This document shows positions 1-7,616 of a stretch of DNA of 64,000 bases, in pieces (within the stretch, counting starts at the first letter, position 1; every line of letters starts with the position of its first letter). The notes beneath the pieces are model-generated. The model was not told where the DNA came from. It was given only the letters and a program-made list of their open reading frames with translations, and did not search any database. A program made the translations under genes and the position numbers. The DNA lies in NCBI RefSeq assembly GCF_003467125.1, contig NZ_QSFA01000002.1, positions 1 through 64,000 of the forward strand, in the 5' to 3' direction. Source of the stretch: Megasphaera sp. AM44-1BH (lineage in GTDB: Bacteria > Bacillota > Negativicutes > Veillonellales > Megasphaeraceae).

Positions 1-235
1 TTATGGAAAACCTCAGTTTGACTTGTCCTATTTATATGCTAGCACCATATCTAAACTTTGGATTGGAATCTGTCCATAAATAAATTTGAAAACGTGATGA
101 AAAAATTGGAGTTTAAACCAAAATGCTTAATATAACTTCTTTGGGAAATTTATTTAAAGAAGTATGTATCCCGGTTAAGGATAGATACGAACATTTTATT
201 CAGTATTCTGAAAATTACCTATGAGGATATGAGTA
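1..235 (+). other. Left flank: A+T-rich, possible decayed coding tail
   Basis: A reading frame is open from the window edge to a stop at 77-79. A second frame, open from about 58 to a stop at 133-135, could be its continuation after a one-base shift, so this may be the end of a broken gene. A separate 33-codon ORF (123-224) lies 11 bases before the KAP gene but has no ribosome binding site. None of these resembles a family I can name. Base composition matches the KAP island, not the main chromosome. Confidence 0.25.
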
Positions 236-3124
236 ATGGGAACTTTTAAAGTGAAGTTAAAATATTATATATATGGATTAGTGCTGGGAACTGTATTTGC
301 AGCTTTTTGTCAGACCATTTGTATTGAATGTTCTTTAATTGACTTAAATAGTTTCCTTAGTGGTACTATTATTGATATGGGCTTTTTTGTAGCATTCTTT
401 GCAGTGCGTTTTCTTTACATTCGTCGTACTCAATGGAAAAAAATATCAAATTGGTGGTATTTTCAGCAACCAACTTACTGTTTTATTTTTTTAACTGGAT
501 TTTTGATAGCTGTTGGATTTTATAAAGGAATCCTAGCTTCTTATATGCCAGCAATAGGTTCTTCCGAATGGAAAGATATTTTTCAGTATGTGTCTTTAGC
601 TATTTTAGGTGGTCTTGCAGTAATTTTTGCCACTGTTCAAGAAAACGTTTTAGATTCAACAGGAGAAAAGAATGAAACGGACTATTTAATGGATCGAGAA
701 ATAAACAATTTCAAAGATGACCAATTTTTTGAAGGGCAAATAGATAGATTTATTACAGAGATTAGTAATTATAAAAAGGCCTGCGTTTTTGGGATTGAAG
801 GGCCATGGGGCGTTGGCAAAACATCTTTTGTAAATTTGATATGCAAACGCTTATCAGAAGATAGGCAGAATAAAATAGTTATCTATAAGTTTGATCCTCT
901 TAATTATGAAGATTCCAGCCGCGTTTTGAGAAATTTTTATACGGGCTTAATCGCCAAAATCCGCGAAGAACATTTTGAACCAGAATTGGAAGCCCTTTTG
1001 TCGAGTTACATGGATAAAGTAGTAGCTACTGTATCAGAGCAGAATTTTTATGGCATTAAGGTTAAATTTTCTAATTCTGATACAAGTGAAGAGCGCATTA
1101 TAGAAAAACTGGAAAAAGCTTTGGAATGTTGTAAATATAAAATTCTTATTGTTATTGATGACTTGGATCGTCTTGATTTTTTGACGATTAAAAAGATTCT
1201 TTTTTTGATGCGGCATATTTTTTGCTTTGATAAATTACAATTTATTGTTTGTTATGATATTGAAAATATTATTTGGTCAGCACAAATAAATTTAAATTCA
1301 GATAATCTTGATAAAGAAAAAATCATTGAATTTATGGATAAATATGTTTCTGATGAATATCATTTACATTTAAAAAAAGATGCGGTTAAGAAATATTTAT
1401 CTCAATTATCAAACTCTATAATGGCAACTGAACGGGTACGGATATCTTTTTGGAAAAATATGATTCATGGCATTGAATATATTCTCAACAGTGATGAAGA
1501 CGAAAACTATCAACGCTTTTTTTCGACGCCTAGACGGATAAAAAAAATATTGCGTCAAATTGTTCGGCTTTCTAATAAAGATTGGTTTAAAACCAATCTT
1601 TATGATTTTAATAATCTTGATTTATTGAATTTATTATTACTTTATATGTATTATCCGATTCAATTCCATAAATTATGGACTGCAGAGACTGATGGGCGAC
1701 GTGGTAAATATTCATACACCATGGATGAGACCGTCGAACAACACTTGAAGCGTTTACAAAATAACTTTGATAAAATGCCATATCTTGCAGCTTTTCTGTT
1801 TCGACAATTATTTGCGGATAAATTGATACTTAATAATTCTAGGGATGAAATTTACCGAAGAGCAGCTTTTAATATTCCAACTTATTCAAGTAGTGGTGTT
1901 TTAGAAAATGATTTGCGCTTTATTATATTTGGTGAAATATCTCCGGAGTCCGAGTCTCACAGCCTATATGAAAATATTGTTATGAATGAATTATTATTAG
2001 CAAGCAGTATAGAAGATGTTCAACATATATTTGAAAAACATCAAAAGCATATTATTCATTTGTGGGATTTCATTATTGGCTATGTAGACAATTTTATGAA
2101 GCATGAACAGTTAAACATATCGACAATAAAGTATTTAATAGTTGCTGCGATAGGACAGTTATCTTCTTATAAATTAACCTTAGAAATAGTTAGTTTTCAT
2201 ACTAAGATACTTATTTACATTAGATTCCTTTTGAATGATTTAGCAAAAAGACAGGATAAGCAATTAATCAAATTTATTTTTGATAGCGAAAGTGAAGGAG
2301 TTTTGTTTAGACTTTTATCGCGTGAGCCGCAATCACTGGCATTATTTTATCTATTTGATGCGTTATATCTTAAGGGTGTTATTGATATTCGTACGGAAAG
2401 GAATGACATATTTCCTTTGAATAATGTTTTGATTTGTGCGGCTGTAGGACATTTGTCGAATAGCATGAATATAGATGAAATGGCAAAGATTGAATTGCGA
2501 ACGATTTCTCAAAATATTTATCATTTCTTTAAAACTGCTTTTGGTAATAGAAATTTATGGAATGAATTTAGTGATCTTCCATTAGATGATATATTTGAAT
2601 TCAATTCAGAGCTTCCTCGAGAAGAACAAGTGATTGAGCAGCAAAGAGCATTGTTTGGTTTAAAACTTTTCATTCTATACCAGATTGGAAATCCAGAAAG
2701 AGGGCTGGCTGGATATGACTTGGTGGGGAGTGAAGATAATTTTGGAATACGTGCTGATTTTAGCCAGTATCTGATTAACCAGTGCTTTAATATTGATTTA
2801 TATCATGATAGTGCTTGTTTTGATTTTATTGAATTTATGCTTATCAGTACCAGCGATGTATGGATTATTAGGAAATTTGGAAATAATCAGCAAAATGATT
2901 CTTCACTATTCACTATAAGTCCTGAAGCATTGATTTCTTTGATAGATCCTAATGTATTAAAAAACTATTGGCTGCAAAACAGGGAAGCTATTATAAACAA
3001 TGTAATTTTTGATGGGAGACAATTTTATGTCAATCAAGATACTGTTTTAGATGCAAGATATGTAGTTGACGTTATTCGCTATTCGTTAGACTATTGGACT
3101 AGTGGGGAAAAAGCTTCTCAGTGA
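236..3124 (+). CDS. KAP-family P-loop NTPase with N-terminal membrane segments
   Basis: A 962-residue protein. Four hydrophobic segments (about residues 9-31, 44-62, 82-101 and 117-136) anchor the N terminus. A P-loop follows with Walker A GPWGVGKT (189-196) and Walker B ILIVIDDLDR (303-312), the signature of KAP NTPases. KAP proteins are membrane-associated STAND/AAA-like ATPases often found in plasmid, phage-exclusion and defence loci. The remaining 650 residues are helical with no motif I recognise. The start is the ATG after GAGGA at 224-228. The gene is strongly A+T rich, unlike everything after about 7600, which suggests recent transfer. A second KAP gene follows 96 bases later. Family assignment is secure; an antiphage role is inference. 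Confidence 0.85.
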   Translation: MGTFKVKLKYYIYGLVLGTVFAAFCQTICIECSLIDLNSFLSGTIIDMGFFVAFFAVRFLYIRRTQWKKISNWWYFQQPTYCFIFLTGFLIAVGFYKGILASYMPAIGSSEWKDIFQYVSLAILGGLAVIFATVQENVLDSTGEKNETDYLMDREINNFKDDQFFEGQIDRFITEISNYKKACVFGIEGPWGVGKTSFVNLICKRLSEDRQNKIVIYKFDPLNYEDSSRVLRNFYTGLIAKIREEHFEPELEALLSSYMDKVVATVSEQNFYGIKVKFSNSDTSEERIIEKLEKALECCKYKILIVIDDLDRLDFLTIKKILFLMRHIFCFDKLQFIVCYDIENIIWSAQINLNSDNLDKEKIIEFMDKYVSDEYHLHLKKDAVKKYLSQLSNSIMATERVRISFWKNMIHGIEYILNSDEDENYQRFFSTPRRIKKILRQIVRLSNKDWFKTNLYDFNNLDLLNLLLLYMYYPIQFHKLWTAETDGRRGKYSYTMDETVEQHLKRLQNNFDKMPYLAAFLFRQLFADKLILNNSRDEIYRRAAFNIPTYSSSGVLENDLRFIIFGEISPESESHSLYENIVMNELLLASSIEDVQHIFEKHQKHIIHLWDFIIGYVDNFMKHEQLNISTIKYLIVAAIGQLSSYKLTLEIVSFHTKILIYIRFLLNDLAKRQDKQLIKFIFDSESEGVLFRLLSREPQSLALFYLFDALYLKGVIDIRTERNDIFPLNNVLICAAVGHLSNSMNIDEMAKIELRTISQNIYHFFKTAFGNRNLWNEFSDLPLDDIFEFNSELPREEQVIEQQRALFGLKLFILYQIGNPERGLAGYDLVGSEDNFGIRADFSQYLINQCFNIDLYHDSACFDFIEFMLISTSDVWIIRKFGNNQQNDSSLFTISPEALISLIDPNVLKNYWLQNREAIINNVIFDGRQFYVNQDTVLDARYVVDVIRYSLDYWTSGEKASQ

Positions 3125-3220
3125 AATAATTTGTCATTAAAGTAAGAGAGCAATGAATAAGGAAATTGTCAGTAGATTTAAAGGCAATTGAGGCAGTATT
3201 TTGTTAGATGAGGTGGAAAA

Positions 3221-3616
3221 ATGTCTAATATAGTAACTCTTAAAATTCTGCAAAATGTTCCTGTTGGTGACGATGAATTCGACAGCAAATCACAAGACCA
3301 TATTGCAGAGTCAATTAAAAATTTGATTATGAATATTGATAATGAAAAAACACCAATGCGACTTATAGGTATTGAAGGCGGATGGGGAACTGGGAAAAGT
3401 AATTTGGTAAAAATCCTAGAAAAAAACTGGAAAATCAAGGTTACTTTTTTACCTTTACGATGCTTGGGGGCATCAGGAAGATTTACATCGACGGGCGATT
3501 ATTGAAGAACTTTCAGATTTTGTTGATAAGGAAAATATTTGTAGTACGTACGATAAGTTAGCAGATATTAGGGAAGAAACGTTAGAAACAGAAGTTTTAG
3601 TACGGACTGTTCAAAG
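3221..3616 (+). pseudogene. Truncated, frameshifted second KAP-type NTPase
   Basis: The start ATG follows a good site (GAGGTGG at about 3210). The first 75 residues contain a KAP P-loop, GIEGGWGTGKS, close to that of the upstream gene. Within a run of six T at about 3442-3447 the frame is lost. The alternative frame continues with the typical KAP strand YDAWGHQEDLHRRAIIEEL and on to about residue 130, so one extra T or two missing T broke the gene. At about 3605-3616 the sequence changes into rfbC in yet another frame. The protein therefore lost its Walker B and all later parts. Tandem KAP genes suggest the intact locus used two NTPases together (inference). Confidence 0.75.
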
Positions 3617-3994
3617 TCCGTTGTCCGTGGCAGTGTATTTGACGTGGCCGTTGATTTGCGCCAGCACTCACAGACCTATGGCAAATGGTATGGCGTGGAA
3701 CTAATCGACGAAAATAAAAAACAATTCCTGATTCCTGAAGGATTTGCCCATGGTTTCCTGATCCTTTCTGATGTAGCTGAATTTTGCTACAAAGTCAACG
3801 ATTTCTGGCATCCCAACGACGAAGGTGGCATGGCTTGGAATGACCCCGAAATTGGCATCCAGTGGCCTCATCTCGTCGGCGAATATCAAGGCACACCCAG
3901 TGCAGAAGGATATCAACTGGACGATGGCACACCGCTGAATCTTAGTGATAAAGACCAAAAATGGCTGGGCCTCAAAGATACATTTAAATTCTGA
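3614..3994 (+). pseudogene. rfbC: rfbC 3' fragment (dTDP-4-dehydrorhamnose 3,5-epimerase), copy A
   Basis: In the frame of a GTG at 3644 the translation reads VVRGSVFDVAVDLR then GFAHGFLILSD and ends TFKF, clearly the C-terminal two thirds of RmlC/RfbC, the cupin epimerase of dTDP-L-rhamnose synthesis. The N-terminal third, with the catalytic His region, is missing because the KAP fragment is joined on. A 116-residue ORF remains from 3644, with no ribosome binding site, so it is probably not expressed. Its last 201 bases (3794-3994) recur at 5855-6055 with 13 differences, all synonymous by my reading. This looks like a recombination boundary between the imported island and a polysaccharide locus. 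Confidence 0.85.
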
Positions 3995-4139
3995 TTGTAA
4001 ATGTCAATGAAAAAGTGAGTCGTGTGATTACGAATTTTTGAGCCACTATAATCATGAAAAAGTGGGCCCATCTTACCGCAAATACCTGAAAGAGATATAG
4101 GCGCATAACATTACAACCATATATCGAATATAAACCAAA

Positions 4140-4180
4140 GCCCCTGCTGTCAGATTTCTCATAAGTCTGACTGGCAGGGA
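4140..4180 (+). repeat. Imperfect hairpin after rfbC copy A
   Basis: The arms CCCTGCTGTCAGA and TCTGACTGGCAGGG pair imperfectly around a loop of about 11 bases. No T run follows, so it is at best a weak terminator. The same element follows rfbC copy B at 6142-6180, with the flanking TGATTYATAGCYGG also shared. Confidence 0.6.
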
Positions 4181-4199
4181 CTGATTCATAGCTGGTATA

Positions 4200-4213
4200 G
4201 TTGAATGTTCAAC
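4200..4213. repeat. Partial palindrome (core of the 6193-6218 element)
   Basis: GTTGAATGTTCAAC is the 14-base core of the palindrome found complete at 4617-4638 and 6193-6218. It follows the rfbC hairpin at the same distance as in copy B, but its right outer arm is lost where the galE-like fragment begins. Confidence 0.6.
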
Positions 4214-4226
4214 CTGTTCTTTTCTT

Positions 4227-4579
4227 GGCATCATATCTCTGCAATCATCCATACTGTCTGTGGCGATGGAAATCAGATACGGGACTTCGTCTATGCCGGA
4301 GATATCGCATCGGTTATCGTACAGGCATTGCTCTCACCGGATACCACACAATCAACATATCGACAGGAACTGAAATAAGCATCAACGACCTGATCCATTT
4401 ATTCGAATGGGCAATAGGGATACAAGGCAGAAGTGCAATACGCCCCACTCCGCCCCGGAGACATCCAGCGCTCCGTTCTGAGCAATGAAGAATTGCAACA
4501 CATCCTGCACATGAAACCAGAAATGACATTGGAACAAGGCATTGCCTGCACCTTCGATTGGTATAAGCATTTGATGTAG
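4227..4579 (+). pseudogene. galE-like NAD-dependent epimerase remnant
   Basis: Three successive frames give one continuous C-terminal half of a UDP-glucose 4-epimerase-like protein: GDGNQIRDFVYAGDIA (from about 4264), then TINISTGTEISINDLIH (about 4349), then YAPLRPGDIQRSVLSNEE (about 4438) to a stop at 4577-4579. At least two single-base frameshifts separate them (around 4340 and 4420), and a third probably lies near 4240. The N-terminal Rossmann half is absent. The remnant sits between two copies of the GTTGAA palindrome. With rfbC it points to a former nucleotide-sugar or O-antigen cluster. Confidence 0.7.
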
Positions 4580-4610
4580 AAGCCACCCAACGCTTCTACA
4601 TCACACTTTT
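4572..4610 (+). terminator. Rho-independent terminator after galE remnant
   Basis: A perfect 12-base stem (TGATGTAGAAGC / GCTTCTACATCA) with an 8-base loop is followed by CACTTTTT. It overlaps the stop codon of the galE-like remnant. Confidence 0.75.
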
Positions 4611-4616
4611 TGGTAA

Positions 4617-4694
4617 CATGGTTGAATGTTCAACCATGCTGCATCTATCGCAGCAGGCTGATGGGAAACAAACGAAAACTTCTTGACACTAACC
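4617..4694 (+). repeat. 78-bp repeat with palindrome, copy A
   Basis: This 78-base segment recurs at 6195-6272 with nine differences. It starts with a dyad (CATGGTTGAA, two bases, TTCAACCATG, 4617-4638) and ends with a stretch of at least 27 bases identical in both copies that includes CTTCTTGACACTAACC. Each copy lies just upstream of the promoter of an Rpn-family gene. Confidence 0.8.
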
Positions 4695-4709
4695 ATAGGA
4701 GTATTCCAG

Positions 4710-4739
4710 TTGTACAAAGAATTTAAAATCTGATACAAT
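4710..4739 (+). promoter_or_regulatory. Promoter of the first Rpn gene
   Basis: -35 TTGTAC (4710-4715), 18-base spacer, -10 TACAAT (4734-4739). The -10 overlaps the ATG at 4738, so that codon cannot lie in the transcript and the start must be 4762. Confidence 0.55.
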
Positions 4740-4761
4740 GATGGCAAAGGAGGTGTGGCCG

Positions 4762-5823
4762 ATGAATGAAGAGATAATGCAGGACGTAGAAGAACAGCTG
4801 GCAGGTGCTCTGGCCTACGATAAAGCAGCAAAAAATGTTTTGTCGCAGAAAAAGGTGCTGGCTTATATTTTGAAGCGGACCGTACCCGAATTTGAATCGG
4901 TCAGCCTTGATGATATTGCCAATATTTACATCGAAGGGACGCCAGAAGTCAGTACCATCCCCGTTTCCAAAGACAAAACGAACGCGGTCCGGCACGCTTT
5001 AGAGCGTCAGGATACCCTGGAAATCAAGGGGACGCAGAATGAAGATAACAGCATAACGGAAGGAAGCATCGTATTTGATATCTTATTTCGGGCGAAGGCG
5101 CCGGCAACAAATGAAGTCATTACACTGATCATCAATGTAGAAGCGCAGAAACGGTTGAAGCCGAAAAAGAAACCCAGCGGGACCTATCCCTTATTAAAAA
5201 GGGCCGTCTATTATGCGAGCCGGTTGATTTCTTCGCAAAAAGGGAGCGAATTCACTAATAGCGATTACGACAAAATAAAGAAGATCTATACCATTTGGAT
5301 CTGTATGGAAGCTCCACATGGGAAAAGCGCTATCAACCGGTATCAACTGAAAGAACAGCATTTGCTGCACCGTTATAAAGAACCTTGTCAGAACTATGAC
5401 CTGATGGGCATCGTATTCGTCTACTTAGGGAACAGCAAAGTCAAAGACCAGATGATGAACCTGCTGGATTTGATGTTCAAATCGAGAAAGAAAGCCAGTG
5501 AAAAAATTACAGTTTTGCATACTGATTTTGGGATTGATTTAACACAAGAAAGAGAGGGGGATTTGGAAACCATGTGCAACTTAGGAGAAGGAATATACGA
5601 AGATGGCCTGATGAAAGGCAGACAAGTGGGCTGGGAAGAAGGCAGAAAAGAAGGCAGAGCAGAAGGTAGAGCAGAAGGTAGAGCAGAAGGCAGAACAGAA
5701 GGAAAATTAGAATTAGCTCTAGAGTTGTTGAAGGATGGGATGGCCTTGGACAAAGTAGCAAAATATAGCAAAGTATCGTTGTCTATCATTGAGGAGCTTG
5801 CTAAAAAAAATAGATTAATTTAG
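4762..5823 (+). CDS. Rpn-family PD-(D/E)XK nuclease / putative transposase
   Basis: A 353-residue protein of the Rpn (recombination-promoting nuclease, transposase_31-like) group. The nuclease core shows D106 (IVFDILF) and E127-A-Q129-K130 (NVEAQK), matching the D...ExQ pattern of this PD-(D/E)XK family. Family members cut DNA and stimulate RecA-independent recombination in E. coli; here that is inference. The C terminus has five EGRx repeats encoded by 12-base tandem units, then a short helical tail. The start is set by AAGGAGGTG 7 bases before ATG 4762 and by the promoter -10 overlapping the earlier ATG. The central part is duplicated and internally deleted at 7320-7522. It sits between two rfbC 3' ends. 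Confidence 0.75.
   Translation: MNEEIMQDVEEQLAGALAYDKAAKNVLSQKKVLAYILKRTVPEFESVSLDDIANIYIEGTPEVSTIPVSKDKTNAVRHALERQDTLEIKGTQNEDNSITEGSIVFDILFRAKAPATNEVITLIINVEAQKRLKPKKKPSGTYPLLKRAVYYASRLISSQKGSEFTNSDYDKIKKIYTIWICMEAPHGKSAINRYQLKEQHLLHRYKEPCQNYDLMGIVFVYLGNSKVKDQMMNLLDLMFKSRKKASEKITVLHTDFGIDLTQEREGDLETMCNLGEGIYEDGLMKGRQVGWEEGRKEGRAEGRAEGRAEGRTEGKLELALELLKDGMALDKVAKYSKVSLSIIEELAKKNRLI
5638..5706 (+). repeat. 12-bp in-frame tandem repeat (EGRA units)
   Basis: Units of 12 bases encode EGRK, EGRA, EGRA, EGRA, EGRT and a partial EGK. Two neighbouring units (5662-5673 and 5674-5685) are nearly identical, so length change by slippage would keep the frame. Confidence 0.8.
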
Positions 5824-5854
5824 GGCAACTTATGCTGACCGTACATGGCAAAAA

Positions 5855-6055
5855 GTCAATGATTTCTGGCATCCTAATGATGAAGGCGGCATGGCCTGGA
5901 ATGACCCAGAAATCGGCATCCAATGGCCTCATCTCGTCGGCGAATATCAAGGAACACCCAGTGCAGAAGGATATCAACTGGACGATGGCACACCACTGAA
6001 TCTTAGTGATAAAGACCAAAAATGGCTGGGCCTGAAAGACACATTTAAATTCTGA
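5855..6055 (+). pseudogene. rfbC: rfbC 3' fragment, copy B
   Basis: These 201 bases encode the same 66 C-terminal residues of RfbC as 3794-3994, from VNDFWHPNDEGG to TFKF. The 13 base differences between the copies are all in third positions and silent. There is no start codon in frame, and the bases before 5855 (TACATGGCAAAAA) look like the far side of an internal deletion. The copy follows the Rpn gene by 31 bases and is followed by the same hairpin and palindrome as copy A. Confidence 0.8.
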
Positions 6056-6141
6056 ATATGCGGGAAAACATGCCCTAAGTCCGAAATACCTGGGTGACTC
6101 ATTTTTCCATGAATACCTGAAAGAAATATGAATAAATCAGC

Positions 6142-6180
6142 CCCTGCTGCCAGATTCCCATAAGTCTGACTGGCAGGGAC
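6142..6180 (+). repeat. Imperfect hairpin after rfbC copy B
   Basis: Second copy of the element at 4140-4180 (CCCTGCTGCCAGA ... TCTGACTGGCAGGG). There is no T run. Confidence 0.6.
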
Positions 6181-6192
6181 TGATTTATAGCC

Positions 6193-6218
6193 GGCATAGT
6201 TGAATATTCAACTATGCC
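6193..6218. repeat. Perfect 26-bp palindrome
   Basis: Each arm reads GGCATAGTTGAAT with no spacer. Relative to the copy at 4617-4638, G at arm position 4 of the 78-bp repeat becomes A while its partner C becomes T, so pairing is kept. Confidence 0.9.
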
Positions 6219-6272
6219 GCATCTACCGTAGCAGGCTAACGGGGAACAAACGAAAACTTCTTGACACTAACC
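6195..6272 (+). repeat. 78-bp repeat with palindrome, copy B
   Basis: Second copy of the segment at 4617-4694, with nine differences over 78 bases and an identical 3' part. It lies directly upstream of the promoter for the second Rpn-family gene. Confidence 0.8.
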
Positions 6273-6288
6273 TAGAGAGGCATCATGA

Positions 6289-6317
6289 TTGACGTTCTAT
6301 TAAGCCAATGGTAGAAT
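6289..6317 (+). promoter_or_regulatory. Promoter of the second Rpn gene
   Basis: -35 TTGACG (6289-6294), 17-base spacer, -10 TAGAAT (6312-6317). The -10 overlaps the ATG at 6316, which excludes it as the start. Confidence 0.65.
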
Positions 6318-6336
6318 GAACGAAAAGGTGATTGCG

Positions 6337-7260
6337 ATGCCAATGCAGGATATTCCTGATATTACTCATTTAAACCGCCTTAACGATGTATTTTTTAAGG
6401 CCTTGTTAGGCTCTGAAGAGCGGAAAACGCTGACGTTGAATTTTATCAATGCCATCTTGAACCGGGAAGGCAGCAATGCTTTTACGTCCATTACGTTTTC
6501 AGATAAGGAAATCGTTCCTCCACGGATTGATAGAAAATTATCATTTCTTGATGTTTTGGTGAAAATGGATGACGGGACGCGGGTGCATGTAGAAGTACAG
6601 GTGCTCATGGATGAATACATGGTCAATCGGTCCTTGTACTACTGGGGACGTATATACAGCCGTGAACTGGACAAGGGCGATTTATATGCAGACCTTCGAC
6701 CGGTCATCAAGATTAATTTGCTGGATTTCAACCAATTTCCGCAATATGATACGTATGTAAACACGTATCATATCATGAACGATGATACCCATGATATATT
6801 GACAAATCATTTGGAAATGCATTTCATCGAACTCAAGAAAATCCATATCAGCGACATCAAGAAGTTGAAACGGTCGGAACGGTGGATTGCATATTTCTCA
6901 CCTAATTTTACGGACCAGGAAAGGAGGGCGCTTGCAATGAGTGATACGGCTATCCGGGAAGCGATGGATTATGAAAAACAATTTGCCACCAATAATGAGC
7001 TGAAATCGGCTTATTGGGAGCATGAACGTACCATGCGGGATATTGCTTCGGCCCTTTACAGCCGGGAAAAGGCAGGTCAGGAACGTGGTGAAAGAATTGG
7101 CCAGGAACGTGGTGAGAAGATTGGCGATAAAACAGGGAGGCAGGCACTCAGTGAATTGCTTCAAAAACTGTTGCAGGAAGGCGGGAAAGAAGACATCAAC
7201 CGTGTTTTACAGGACAATGAATATCAGGAAAAATTACTACGAGAATATCATTTGAAATAA
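6337..7260 (+). CDS. Rpn-family PD-(D/E)XK nuclease (PDDEXK_2 type)
   Basis: A 307-residue protein beginning with the family-typical block LNDVFFKALLGSEERK. The nuclease signature is D72 (SFLDVLV), then E86-V-Q88 (HVEVQ), the D...ExQ triad of Rpn/PDDEXK_2 proteins. The C terminus carries two GQERGE(R/K)I repeats encoded by 24-base units and a helical tail. The ATG at 6337 is preferred: AAAAGGTGA lies 6 bases upstream, and the in-frame ATG at 6316 is inside the -10 box. It is only distantly related to the first Rpn gene in sequence, yet both share the same 78-bp upstream repeat. A hairpin follows the stop. Mobile or recombination-linked function is inferred from the family. Confidence 0.75.
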   Translation: MPMQDIPDITHLNRLNDVFFKALLGSEERKTLTLNFINAILNREGSNAFTSITFSDKEIVPPRIDRKLSFLDVLVKMDDGTRVHVEVQVLMDEYMVNRSLYYWGRIYSRELDKGDLYADLRPVIKINLLDFNQFPQYDTYVNTYHIMNDDTHDILTNHLEMHFIELKKIHISDIKKLKRSERWIAYFSPNFTDQERRALAMSDTAIREAMDYEKQFATNNELKSAYWEHERTMRDIASALYSREKAGQERGERIGQERGEKIGDKTGRQALSELLQKLLQEGGKEDINRVLQDNEYQEKLLREYHLK

Positions 7261-7271
7261 TGCTTCTGAAA

Positions 7272-7300
7272 AAGGCCTCAGGAATAATCCCTGGGGCCTT
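7272..7300 (+). terminator. Hairpin after the second Rpn gene
   Basis: The 11-base arms AAGGCCTCAGG / CCTGGGGCCTT contain one G-T pair and a 7-base loop. GATATTAC follows rather than a T run, so termination is probable but weak. Confidence 0.5.
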
Positions 7301-7319
7301 GATATTACATAATCAACGT

Positions 7320-7616
7320 ATGGTTCCTGTTTCTAAGGACAAAACAAATGCAGCCCGGCACGCCTTAGAGCGTCAGGATACCCTGGAAATCAAAGGAACA
7401 CAGAATGAAGATAACAGCATAACGGAAGGAAGCATCGTATTTGTCTACTTAGGGAACAGCAAAGTCAAGGAGCAGATGATGAACCTGCTGGATTTAATGT
7501 TCAAATCGAGAAAGAAAGCCAGGTACAATGTGCGGCCCCACTTCATTCTATTGCTTCTCTATGGTACAATTACATACATAATATGTTATGTTATGGGCAT
7601 GGAGGAAATGATATGA
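7320..7616 (+). pseudogene. Internally deleted copy of the first Rpn gene
   Basis: From 7323 to 7522 the sequence matches the gene at 4762-5823 but lacks 342 bases (114 codons). The break falls at GCATCGTATT, which occurs at 5066-5075 and 5408-5417 in the full gene, so a deletion between 10-base direct repeats explains it. Both catalytic motifs are gone. An ORF survives: its TGA stop overlaps the ATG of the next gene (ATGA at 7613-7616), and sequence after 7522 is unrelated. There is no ribosome binding site before 7320. Unlikely to be functional. Confidence 0.75.

Noticed and set aside
5421..5789. Pro/Ser/Leu-repeat ORF on the minus strand
   Set aside because: It is the antisense of the EGRA tandem repeats of the Rpn gene.
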